Source of the DNA: Sulfurovum sp.
Lineage (GTDB): Bacteria > Campylobacterota > Campylobacteria > Campylobacterales > Sulfurovaceae
Assembly (NCBI GenBank): GCA_015661795.1
Contig: DQVJ01000163.1
Span: 1-13,591 of the forward strand
DNA length: 13,591 nt
Reading direction: 5' to 3'
A program made the translations under genes and the position numbers. This document shows positions 5,717 to 12,701 of this stretch, in pieces. How positions within the stretch are numbered: position 1 is the first letter of the stretch; each line of letters starts with the position of its first letter. The notes beneath the pieces are model-generated. The model did no database searches. It was not told the DNA's origin and worked only from the letters and a program-made list of their open reading frames with translations.

Positions 5717-6938
5717 TGCTTACCTCCACATCATTAATAAAGACCCAGTTACTACTCAAGTCTTCATTGCTTTTAACTTCTATTTTATTAAAATACTGAT
5801 CAAAACCATAAAAAATATTATTTTTGCCATTTTCAAGCAGTACTTCAAGGTTTTGCGTATGTTCACGTCTAAAGGTATAGTTTTTAGCTTTGATAATTGC
5901 TGTAAGTTCTCTATGACGTTCTTTAGCGATATTCCCACGTATTTCTGGTTTCATTATAGCTGAGGCAGTATTATCCCGTTTAGAATATGAGAAAGCATGG
6001 ACATGGGTAAGTGGGAGTTCTTTCACTCTGGAAATAGCTTCATCCCACTCTTTGTCATCTTCCCCAGGGTGACCTACTATAAAATCCGTCCCTAAAGCAT
6101 ACCCTTTGGATGCTATTTTATGAAAAAGATTTAAGTCAGTTTGAAATGTATTACGTCTATTCATTAATTTTAACATTTTATCTGATGTATGTTGTAGTGC
6201 AATATGTAATTGTTTTGCCATCCAAGGTTCATCAAGCAATTCTAGAAATTCATCATCGATTTGTATAGGTTCTAGGCTACCTATACGTATACGTCTGACA
6301 CCGCGAATCATACTCATTTTTTTAAGTAATTTTGCCATAGAGGTATTGTGGTCTTGTCCGTAAGATCCAACGTTTGTACCTGTAAGTATAAATTCTCCAA
6401 ATCCATTGCTTGCTAATTTACTGATTTGCTCTAATATAGTTTCTTCTTTGTGAGAACGTGCCATACCACGAACTTGAGGGATGATACAGTATGAACAGGC
6501 AAAGTTACAGCCCTCTTGTATTTTGATAAATGCCCTACTCTTACCTACAAACTCCTCAACAATGGTAGAGTCGATATGCTCGAGATCACCTATTTGGTAA
6601 AAAGGATTTTCATTTTTGAGTACGGTATTAATATTTTCTTTTTCGGAGTGTCCTATGACACCAAAAACTTTTTTATCTTCAAAGAGACTTTCTCCTTTTG
6701 AGTGAGAACCACATCCTGCAAGTATCACTTTGGCATTTGGGTTTTTACGTTTCATCGAAGAGATGTAGTTACGTACAGATGAATCAGCACCATTGGTAAC
6801 AGTACAGGAATTTACCACAATATAATCTGAGTGTAGTTCATCATTGGTTAGTGTATAGTCTTTGAGTTTAGACATCATTACTTGGGTATCAAATTGGTTT
6901 GTGCGACAACCAAAGGTTTTAAAATAGACTTTCTGCAT
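5691..6938 (-). CDS. mtaB: tRNA t6A37 methylthiotransferase MtaB
   Basis: A radical-SAM methylthiotransferase of the MiaB/MtaB/RimO family. MtaB converts N6-threonylcarbamoyladenosine at position 37 of ANN-decoding tRNAs to the 2-methylthio form. The N-terminal cluster domain has cysteines C11 (FGCRTN), C45 (NSCTVT) and C76 (AGCGSHS) for one 4Fe-4S cluster. The radical SAM cysteines are C144, C148 and C151 in GCNFACSYC. IRIGSLEP, the LQHTSDKML segment and FIVGHPGED follow as expected, and the C-terminus (about 350-415) is a TRAM-like region. The RTNQFDT opening fits MtaB better than MiaB (usually GCQMN) or RimO. The ATG overlaps the stop of the channel gene by one base (TAATG), so translation is coupled. 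Its length of 415 residues is normal. Confidence 0.9.
   Translation of the reverse strand: MQKVYFKTFGCRTNQFDTQVMMSKLKDYTLTNDELHSDYIVVNSCTVTNGADSSVRNYISSMKRKNPNAKVILAGCGSHSKGESLFEDKKVFGVIGHSEKENINTVLKNENPFYQIGDLEHIDSTIVEEFVGKSRAFIKIQEGCNFACSYCIIPQVRGMARSHKEETILEQISKLASNGFGEFILTGTNVGSYGQDHNTSMAKLLKKMSMIRGVRRIRIGSLEPIQIDDEFLELLDEPWMAKQLHIALQHTSDKMLKLMNRRNTFQTDLNLFHKIASKGYALGTDFIVGHPGEDDKEWDEAISRVKELPLTHVHAFSYSKRDNTASAIMKPEIRGNIAKERHRELTAIIKAKNYTFRREHTQNLEVLLENGKNNIFYGFDQYFNKIEVKSNEDLSSNWVFINDVEVSNEGNKAKI
5722..5727 (-). promoter_or_regulatory. Strong ribosome binding site GGAGGT for the ftsH-like gene
   Basis: GGAGGT lies five bases before the ATG at 5716-5714, inside the last codons of mtaB. 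It fixes the start of the ftsH-like protein and shows that it is initiated independently, despite overlapping mtaB. It is the best Shine-Dalgarno I noticed in this gene series. Confidence 0.75.
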
Positions 6939-8596
6939 TATTCTAGTTCTTTATTGGGAAGTGTATCATTCATATTTTTGTGATGGTTCTGTAAATTATC
7001 TTCCATGAAGATAGACTGTGACGGGTAAGCAATCTGGATACTTTTTTCTTCTTGTATACGGGTGATAATTTCTATAGATATGGTACTTCTCAAGGTCATT
7101 GTTGCAAATGAATTTGTTAAATACCATACTGAAATTTTCATACCATAAGGCTCTATATGTGTAAAGATGCGGGGTTCAACATTGGTATTTCTCATCCCAT
7201 ATTTACTTCTAAGTTTATTGAGCTGTTTTCTTGTTATCTCCGTATATCCTTTGGAGTATTTTCTTGCAATTTCTTTTGCAATGAGTGAAGCTTTATTTGC
7301 ATCTGAATCAAAGGTTATTACAAAATCTATACCATCCCATACCGTTTTAAGACCTGCATGAGAGTAGTTTGATATCATATCCGTAAATATGAAGTTGTTA
7401 GGAATAAAAACAATACGTCCAGCCCTTCTGTTGACCATGTATGTGGTTAATGTAATATCCTCATGCATAGTCATACGTAACATGGAGATATCTACTATAT
7501 CTCCTACATACTCTACACCATCACGGACAAATTTTACTCGGTCACCCACATGAATAGAACCTCCAAGTACAATCGTCGCCCAACCCATAAGAGACATAAA
7601 CCAGTCTTTCATTGCAATAGCAATACCAGCAGATGCAAAACCAAGTATAGTTACAAGGTAAGACACATTTTCTATATATGCAAAAAGGAGAGTAATTAAT
7701 AAAATACTTACAAAGGAAATATTTAGTGCTTTGTTAATGGTATAAAAACGTTCATTGTCTGACATGTATTTTCGAACAAGATATTTAATAAAAAATAAAA
7801 GAAAAACAAAAAAGAGTATAATTGCACCAATCACACTTGTTTTTTCTACTTCTCTTTGTATATCATGTCTAAGGTTTAGTTCAATTTCATCTATTTTTTT
7901 AGTATAGACACTTTCAGTTGTGTTAAAGATCTCAAGTACAGCACTAAATGTTTTAATCTCATCTTGAGTGTCTTGTAAGGCTTTAATATATTCTTCATTT
8001 GTTGGGTCATGTTCCAGAAGTTTGATAATAATTTTTTCTTTATCTTTATACTTTTGTACTATGTTTTGTAAAGAAAAGTATCGGTTGGCATATTCTATTT
8101 GGTCAGATCTGAGTTTTTCTCTATAAGATAATGCACCAATGATAGCAAAAGGATTTTCAACATTAGGCACTTTATCTATGACGGGTGGTGTCAAAAATTT
8201 CTTGAATGGATCTTTTTCATACTCTTGAAGTAAACGTAGTTTTCCCATAAGGGTTATTCTTGTTGATTGAAGTGTCTCAAGTTTTTTTCTTTTTTCTTTT
8301 GAGAGTTTTTTCTTTTTCTCCAACTCTTCTATTTCAGCATCAAGTAAAATTTTTTGTTGTTTTAATTCTTGATAGGTATGATAGTTACTATATATTTTAG
8401 ACCAAATATTATTTTCAGAAAGTTCTTTGTTAATAGCTGTTTGTTGGAGTAGAAGTTCTTCAACGTTGATAGATTTGCTTTCATCTGAAACAGTATTATT
8501 CAAATCATGAAGTGCTTGCTTGACAGTATGAGTGGTTTCTGAAAGAGCAATAGAACTTATCAATACAATGAGTAGAAAAAGTTTTTTTAAATACAT
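6938..8596 (-). CDS. MscS-family mechanosensitive channel with long periplasmic N-terminus
   Basis: A small-conductance mechanosensitive channel of 552 residues, about twice E. coli MscS. Residues 1-19 look like a signal peptide ending in IALS. About 230 periplasmic residues follow, with strong charged coiled-coil character at 78-125 and again near 180-250. Membrane helices lie at about 254-274 and 291-310. The pore-lining helix is at 312-345 and contains the small-residue run GFASAGIAIAMKDWF. The MscS beta domain follows (HVGDRVKF at 349-356, VFIPNNFIF at 396-404), and IQIAYPSQSIF (520-530) is the usual C-terminal strand. It opens on membrane tension to release solutes during hypo-osmotic shock. 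The large N-terminus resembles MscK/MscM-type layout in principle but is much shorter. It has 1-base TAATG overlaps with aroB before it and mtaB after it. Confidence 0.88.
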   Translation of the reverse strand: MYLKKLFLLIVLISSIALSETTHTVKQALHDLNNTVSDESKSINVEELLLQQTAINKELSENNIWSKIYSNYHTYQELKQQKILLDAEIEELEKKKKLSKEKRKKLETLQSTRITLMGKLRLLQEYEKDPFKKFLTPPVIDKVPNVENPFAIIGALSYREKLRSDQIEYANRYFSLQNIVQKYKDKEKIIIKLLEHDPTNEEYIKALQDTQDEIKTFSAVLEIFNTTESVYTKKIDEIELNLRHDIQREVEKTSVIGAIILFFVFLLFFIKYLVRKYMSDNERFYTINKALNISFVSILLITLLFAYIENVSYLVTILGFASAGIAIAMKDWFMSLMGWATIVLGGSIHVGDRVKFVRDGVEYVGDIVDISMLRMTMHEDITLTTYMVNRRAGRIVFIPNNFIFTDMISNYSHAGLKTVWDGIDFVITFDSDANKASLIAKEIARKYSKGYTEITRKQLNKLRSKYGMRNTNVEPRIFTHIEPYGMKISVWYLTNSFATMTLRSTISIEIITRIQEEKSIQIAYPSQSIFMEDNLQNHHKNMNDTLPNKELE

Positions 8597-9645
8597 TATT
8601 TTGCCCCAAAGCTTTGTAATACATTTTTAACAATTTGTTCATCAATTTCAGAAACTATTTTATGTCCACCCAATCCTTGTGGTAAAATAAATTTGATACT
8701 TCCTTTAGAAGATTTTTTGTCTAAGAAAAAATGTTCATAAAAATCATCTACATCTTTAATTTCATATGTTGTAGGTAAAGCAGCTTTGCGTAAAAGTGTC
8801 TCTACCGCTTCTGCTTCACCCTGGCTAAACATACCTAATTCAACCGCCAATGCATTTGCCATAACCATACCAATGGCGACTGCCTCTCCATGTAAATAAG
8901 TTGTATAGTTGGTTTCATTTTCAACGACATGTCCGAAGGTGTGTCCGTAATTCAGAACAGCTCTAATTCCAGCTTCTTTTTCATCCTGGTTTACTACCCA
9001 TGCTTTAAGTTCTACAGATTTACGGATCATCTCTTTAATGGTTTCTGTATTGTTGAAATCAACATTTTCTAAATACGCAAAAAATGTTTTATCAAACATT
9101 ACAGCCATTTTGATAACTTCAGCAACACCTGCAGCAAATTCACGTGGAGGTAATGTGGTTAAAAATGATGGATCTATATATACTGCTTTAGGTTGATAAA
9201 ATGCCCCGATAAGATTTTTCCCATATTTGGTATTTACGCCAGTTTTACCACCAACACTTGCATCTACTTGACTGAGAAGTGTAGTAGGTATTTGAATAAA
9301 GTCAATACCTCTTTGATATAAACTGGCAGTAAATCCAGTCATGTCCCCTATGACTCCCCCACCAAAGGCAATCAGAAGAGACTTCCTGTCAAGTTTATAT
9401 TCAAAACATTCATTTAAGATGTTTTCTACAGTTTCCAAAGTTTTATACTTTTCTCCATCAGGAATAGTGACAACATTTAATTTTTCAACATCCAGTTTAT
9501 TTAAAAGTGTGTTTAGGTGAAGTCCTGATACTGTTGGGTTGGTTACGACAACGACGGATGTGTCAAAATGAAGTGTAGGTAATGTATCAATAGTGATATT
9601 ATATTTAACGGTATGGGCGTTTATTAATTCGATGGGGACTATCAT
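8596..9645 (-). CDS. aroB: 3-dehydroquinate synthase
   Basis: AroB converts DAHP to 3-dehydroquinate, the second step of the shikimate pathway to aromatic amino acids. It is an NAD- and zinc- or cobalt-dependent cytoplasmic enzyme. Motifs run in order: the NAD loop GGGVIGD (95-101), PTTLLSQVDASVGGKTGVN (120-138), AGVAEVIK with zinc ligand E176, NYGHTFGH with H235, and HGEAVAIGM with H252. Length is 349 residues, normal for the family. The ATG at 9645 is the first convincing start; TAAGG lies 10 bases upstream. It follows the COG3400 gene by 53 bases, the only real gap in the series, and this gap holds two TATAAT boxes. The stop overlaps the start of the channel gene. Confidence 0.96.
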   Translation of the reverse strand: MIVPIELINAHTVKYNITIDTLPTLHFDTSVVVVTNPTVSGLHLNTLLNKLDVEKLNVVTIPDGEKYKTLETVENILNECFEYKLDRKSLLIAFGGGVIGDMTGFTASLYQRGIDFIQIPTTLLSQVDASVGGKTGVNTKYGKNLIGAFYQPKAVYIDPSFLTTLPPREFAAGVAEVIKMAVMFDKTFFAYLENVDFNNTETIKEMIRKSVELKAWVVNQDEKEAGIRAVLNYGHTFGHVVENETNYTTYLHGEAVAIGMVMANALAVELGMFSQGEAEAVETLLRKAALPTTYEIKDVDDFYEHFFLDKKSSKGSIKFILPQGLGGHKIVSEIDEQIVKNVLQSFGAK

Positions 9646-9664
9646 TCAGGGAAACCTTACACAG

Positions 9665-9686
9665 ATTATAATTTCTATCTATTATA
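9665..9686 (-). promoter_or_regulatory. Candidate internal promoter region for aroB and following genes
   Basis: The minus strand of the 53-base COG3400-aroB gap has two exact TATAAT boxes, at 9686-9681 and 9670-9665. The second has TTGGGC (9692-9687) 16 bases upstream as a weak -35 box. Start sites near 9674 or 9658 would leave leaders of about 13-29 bases, with the aroB Shine-Dalgarno inside. This would allow aroB and the five genes after it to be transcribed separately from the COG3400 gene. Confidence 0.5.
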
Positions 9687-9698
9687 GCCCAAGTGTCA

Positions 9699-11174
9699 TT
9701 AAAAATCACTATGACGTCTCTCTGGATAATTTCTTGACTCGTCTTTTGTTTCTGAAAGTGCATAAGGGACAAGTAATTTTGGGTGCCTGGTTGTGGTTAG
9801 TATAAAATCTTGTATTTTTGTTGAAATGAGCTTCATAAAATTATCTGTATTGAGGTCACGTTCAAAAGGTGCAATTTGAAGTATTTTTTTCATATTTGTA
9901 AGTTCTCGTATCGGGTTGGCAACTTTTTGTTCAATATTAATTTTCATATTAAAAATATGTGTAAGCGTCTCATAGTGCTCAATAATCATTTTTTTACTCT
10001 CAAACTCCCCATCTGGATCAAAATCACAAAGCATAAGATTAAGACCTAATGATTCAGATATATCAAATGCAGTTGCAGAGATTGATTCCATTTTTTCATT
10101 TTCACTCATCAAGATGACACACTTTTTTATGTTATACAGATGTCTGTCACCAAATAGATAAACCAATTTTTTGAGGGAATAAAGTGTCTCTTTTAGATTC
10201 TCCGCTTCAAATGTTTTGATACTGTTCATCACTATACCAATATCTTTTTCATTAATATCATATTCAATAATGGTTTTTACAGGTTTATTCTCATAGGAAA
10301 CTGAAATATCTACTATATCGGATTCATATGTTTTTAAGTCTTCAATCAGCTTAAAGTTATTAGGATATAAAATGCGTACATATAAAGATTTGTTTTCAAG
10401 TTTATTTAAAAGATAAATACTCTCTTGTAAATAAATCTCAGCATTGTCAATATCAAACCTGAAGTCCAAGATAAGATACAAATCTTTACCAAATGGTTCA
10501 GGAAAAAGTCCTATACGTTTGTTAATCGTTTTATATACACCATCTAAAACGAGAGGTTTACCAACAACAAGAAGTGTATCGTTGGGACGAATCATGGTTG
10601 CAGCTGTTGGAAGTATCTGTTTCTCATCACGATAAATGGCTACTATTTTCCATTTACGTTGTAAAATGGAGCCTACATGTCTATACGCATAGGATGAACC
10701 AAAAGGAACATGTATCTCCATAATCTCACCACGGCCTAAACCTACATTTTGTGCAATTAACGGAACATTGGGGAGATGGTCATATAAATGGGCTGCCATC
10801 AGTTCTTGAGAATAGATGATAGTTAGGTTGTCATATTCCTTCCCTATGCTTTCATCATCCCACTGATTCAGTAACAGGGTTCTCATTTTTGGATTTATCA
10901 AAGCAATATTTTTTAGTGTATAGATTGCATCTTCTTTATCTTCCAAAACGACAAAGACATCAGAAAAGTTAGTAGTTGACATAATATGACTAAGTTTTGA
11001 AAAACTTGTTGGATCAGCATCAATACGTGTGATGTTTTTACCTAGTTTTTCAGGTGTAGTGCCTGCTTTGTAACAGGTTACGTAATATTGGTTTTCTGCT
11101 ACTCTTTTTTTACCTATCCAATCAATAAAATGTTTGGCAATGCTACCACTTGCCAAGATAAGTATGTTTTGCAT
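9699..11174 (-). CDS. COG3400-type protein with TrkA/RCK-like N-terminal half
   Basis: A 491-residue protein that I associate with the COG3400 family of Campylobacterota. Residues 1-135 look like a Rossmann-type RCK_N domain: the strand NILILASGSIAKHFIDW has a shifted glycine motif, and a VFVVLEDKEDAI strand follows at about 73-84. Residues 146-209 resemble an RCK_C domain (LGRGEIMEIHVPFGSSYAYRH, ending RPNDTLLVVG). The remaining 280 residues form a third region I do not recognise, with alternating strands and helices (LYLILDFRF at 232-240). No membrane helix is visible. RCK domains bind nucleotides or ions and gate K+ channels or transporters, but none lies next to this gene; an MscS-family channel is two genes away. 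I chose the ATG at 11174 (AAGGGT nine bases before). A frame from 11252 adds 26 residues without character and would start before the predicted transcription start. Confidence 0.75.
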   Translation of the reverse strand: MQNILILASGSIAKHFIDWIGKKRVAENQYYVTCYKAGTTPEKLGKNITRIDADPTSFSKLSHIMSTTNFSDVFVVLEDKEDAIYTLKNIALINPKMRTLLLNQWDDESIGKEYDNLTIIYSQELMAAHLYDHLPNVPLIAQNVGLGRGEIMEIHVPFGSSYAYRHVGSILQRKWKIVAIYRDEKQILPTAATMIRPNDTLLVVGKPLVLDGVYKTINKRIGLFPEPFGKDLYLILDFRFDIDNAEIYLQESIYLLNKLENKSLYVRILYPNNFKLIEDLKTYESDIVDISVSYENKPVKTIIEYDINEKDIGIVMNSIKTFEAENLKETLYSLKKLVYLFGDRHLYNIKKCVILMSENEKMESISATAFDISESLGLNLMLCDFDPDGEFESKKMIIEHYETLTHIFNMKINIEQKVANPIRELTNMKKILQIAPFERDLNTDNFMKLISTKIQDFILTTTRHPKLLVPYALSETKDESRNYPERRHSDF

Positions 11175-11243
11175 ATGTAAATACCCTTTTTTAATAAGAT
11201 GTCCAATCAGACATAACTTATTTTCTGATGCTGACTTTGTATT

Positions 11244-11272
11244 CGTATACAATAGAAAGTGTCTAGACTCAA
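11244..11272 (-). promoter_or_regulatory. Candidate promoter for the COG3400-aroB gene series
   Basis: On the minus strand, TTGAGT (11272-11267) is followed after exactly 17 bases by TATACG (11249-11244), giving a start near 11238 and a leader of about 63 bases to the ATG at 11174. The start site lies downstream of the in-frame codon at 11252, which supports the shorter COG3400 protein. Confidence 0.45.
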
Positions 11273-11294
11273 ATATGATAGTGAGCTATGATGC

Positions 11295-11322
11295 TTTACG
11301 TTTTGTAAAATAAAGATATAAT
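11295..11322 (+). promoter_or_regulatory. Promoter for tgt
   Basis: TTTACG (11295-11300) is followed after 16 bases by an exact TATAAT (11317-11322), which predicts a start near 11329. The leader is about 26 bases and contains GAGGG (11337-11341), 13 bases before the ATG, a long spacing. It is back-to-back with the COG3400 promoter, with 22 bases between the two -35 boxes. Confidence 0.55.
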
Positions 11323-11354
11323 TTCTCAATTATTTTGAGGGATATTATAACACA

Positions 11355-12476
11355 ATGCAATTTCAGATAGATAAAATAGATGGTAAAGCCAGAGCTTGCA
11401 CCATTAAGACAGTACATTCGACTATTCAAACCCCTGTTTTTATGCCCGTGGGCACTGTAGGTGCAGTAAAAGCTTTAGATGCTATGGACTTGGCTATATT
11501 TGTTAAGCCAGAAATCATTTTGGCGAATACTTACCATATGTATATCCGTCCAGGGGATGATGTGGTGGCAAAGATGGGAAAACTGCATGGTTTTACAAAA
11601 TACCCTAAAAGTTTTCTTACAGACAGTGGTGGATTTCAAGCTTTTTCACTCTCAGATAATGTCAAGATAGATGAAGGTGGGATTACTTTTGCAAGTCATT
11701 TAGATGGTTCAAAACACTATTTTACACCAAAAAAAGTGATAGACATTCAGCACAATTTAGGTTCAGATATTATGATGATACTTGATGACCTCGTAGCCCT
11801 ACCCGCCACACAAGAGCGTATCGCAGCCAGTATTGACCGTACGACACGTTGGGCACAGGAGAGCATCGATTACTTTAGAAAAAAACAAGCTGAAGGTGTA
11901 GGTGTTGAGCAAAATATTTTTGCCATTATACAAGGAGGCACAGACAATGCTTTTAGAGAGAAGTCAGCTAAAGAGCTTTGTGCTATGGATTATGATGGTT
12001 TTGCCATTGGGGGACTCTCTGTTGGAGAAGCCAATCAGGACATGTATGACACGGTAGAGTGGACGACACAGTTTATGCCAACAGACAAACCCCGTTACCT
12101 GATGGGTGTGGGTACACCTGAGGATTTGGTAGAAAATGTGGCACGTGGTGTAGATATGTTTGACTGTGTGATGCCCACACGTAATGCACGGAATGGTACA
12201 CTCTTTACAAGCTTTGGAAGAGTAAACATTAAAAAAGCAGAGTATACTACAGATGAAAGTCCTATAGACCCTGAATGTAATTGTATAGTATGTCAAACTT
12301 ACTCGAGAGCTTATTTACGGCATCTATATAGAGCAAGAGAAATTACTTATTTTAGATTAGGTACTATTCATAATCTTTATTATTATTTGAATTTAATGAA
12401 AGAGATGAGAGAAGCTATTGTAGAAGAAAGATTTGAAGCATTTAAAAGTGAATTTTACAAAAAAAGAAGAAAATAG
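11355..12476 (+). CDS. tgt: tRNA-guanine(34) transglycosylase (Tgt)
   Basis: Bacterial Tgt replaces guanine-34 with preQ1 in the anticodons of Asp, Asn, His and Tyr tRNAs, on the way to queuosine. It is a cytoplasmic TIM-barrel enzyme of 373 residues, the standard size. Visible are TPVFMPVGTVGAVKA (26-40), the general-acid aspartate in TDSGGFQ (D90), GGLSVGE (219-225), YLMGVGTPEDL (248-258), and the nucleophile D270 in MFDCVMPTR. The zinc site is CNCIVC (C308, C310, C313) with H339 in GTIHN. The ATG at 11355 starts MQFQIDK; no earlier in-frame start exists nearby. It is transcribed away from the COG3400 gene, an arrangement I recall also from H. pylori. No intrinsic terminator is evident after the stop. 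Confidence 0.97.
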   Translation: MQFQIDKIDGKARACTIKTVHSTIQTPVFMPVGTVGAVKALDAMDLAIFVKPEIILANTYHMYIRPGDDVVAKMGKLHGFTKYPKSFLTDSGGFQAFSLSDNVKIDEGGITFASHLDGSKHYFTPKKVIDIQHNLGSDIMMILDDLVALPATQERIAASIDRTTRWAQESIDYFRKKQAEGVGVEQNIFAIIQGGTDNAFREKSAKELCAMDYDGFAIGGLSVGEANQDMYDTVEWTTQFMPTDKPRYLMGVGTPEDLVENVARGVDMFDCVMPTRNARNGTLFTSFGRVNIKKAEYTTDESPIDPECNCIVCQTYSRAYLRHLYRAREITYFRLGTIHNLYYYLNLMKEMREAIVEERFEAFKSEFYKKRRK

Positions 12477-12483
12477 CCGTATA

Positions 12484-12639
12484 CTATACTTCCAAATTGT
12501 TTGTAGCTTTAATAACGAGGCTGATCATGATAACTTCTAAGACGATAAATAGACCTATTGCACTGTTTAATTCTGAATAAAATTCCATACGCTCTACTTT
12601 TACATCATTTTTCTCATAAATATCTTTTTGGGATACGAA
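12484..12639 (-). pseudogene. Short membrane-helix open stretch: gene remnant or 34-aa small protein
   Basis: A minus-strand frame is open from just after the TAA at 12642-12640 to the TAG at 12486-12484, 51 codons. The encoded sequence looks protein-like. A charged helix (SQKDIYEKNDVKVER) leads into one hydrophobic segment around AIGLFIVLEVIMISLVI and a short polar tail. The only ATG (12588-12586) would give 34 residues, MEFYSELN onward, with a weak AGAG before it. Seventeen coding-like codons lie upstream of that ATG without a start. This fits a truncated gene whose 5' part is gone. The layout, a charged helix then one terminal membrane helix, loosely recalls C-termini of RMD1/DUF155 proteins, but I cannot confirm that. 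A perfect TATAAT at 12644-12639 leaves a small expressed protein possible. It lies between the convergent tgt and nucleotidase genes. Confidence 0.4.
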
Positions 12640-12653
12640 TTATACATAAAGAG

Positions 12654-12681
12654 TATTAATTGAATATTAATTAGTATTAAA
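12654..12681. repeat. Three AT-rich TATTAA(T) repeats at 10-11 base steps
   Basis: TATTAAT occurs at 12654 and 12665, and TATTAAA at 12675, one DNA turn apart. It lies between the end of the 5'-nucleotidase gene and the small membrane frame. It may be nothing more than AT-rich sequence. If functional, it would be phased binding half-sites upstream of the minus-strand TATAAT at 12644-12639. Confidence 0.25.
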
Positions 12682-12701
12682 ATAATTGAATAGAAGAGAT
12701 A

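Noticed and set aside
5583..5963. 126-codon plus-strand open frame across the mtaB/ftsH-like junction
   Set aside because: Both strands cannot plausibly be coding here; the minus-strand genes have clear motifs, and the Phe/Ile-rich translation is what antisense AT-rich DNA gives.
11175..11252. 26-residue N-terminal extension of the COG3400 protein
   Set aside because: It lacks domain character, lies before the Rossmann strand, has a poorer ribosome site than the ATG at 11174, and starts upstream of the predicted transcription start.
11964..12296. 110-codon minus-strand open frame opposite tgt
   Set aside because: It covers the Tgt catalytic and zinc-site coding region; its His/Cys/Thr-rich translation is an antisense artefact.
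12477..12490. GTATA/TATAC symmetry after tgt as a terminator
   Set aside because: The arms are five bases with almost no loop and no T-tract follows.
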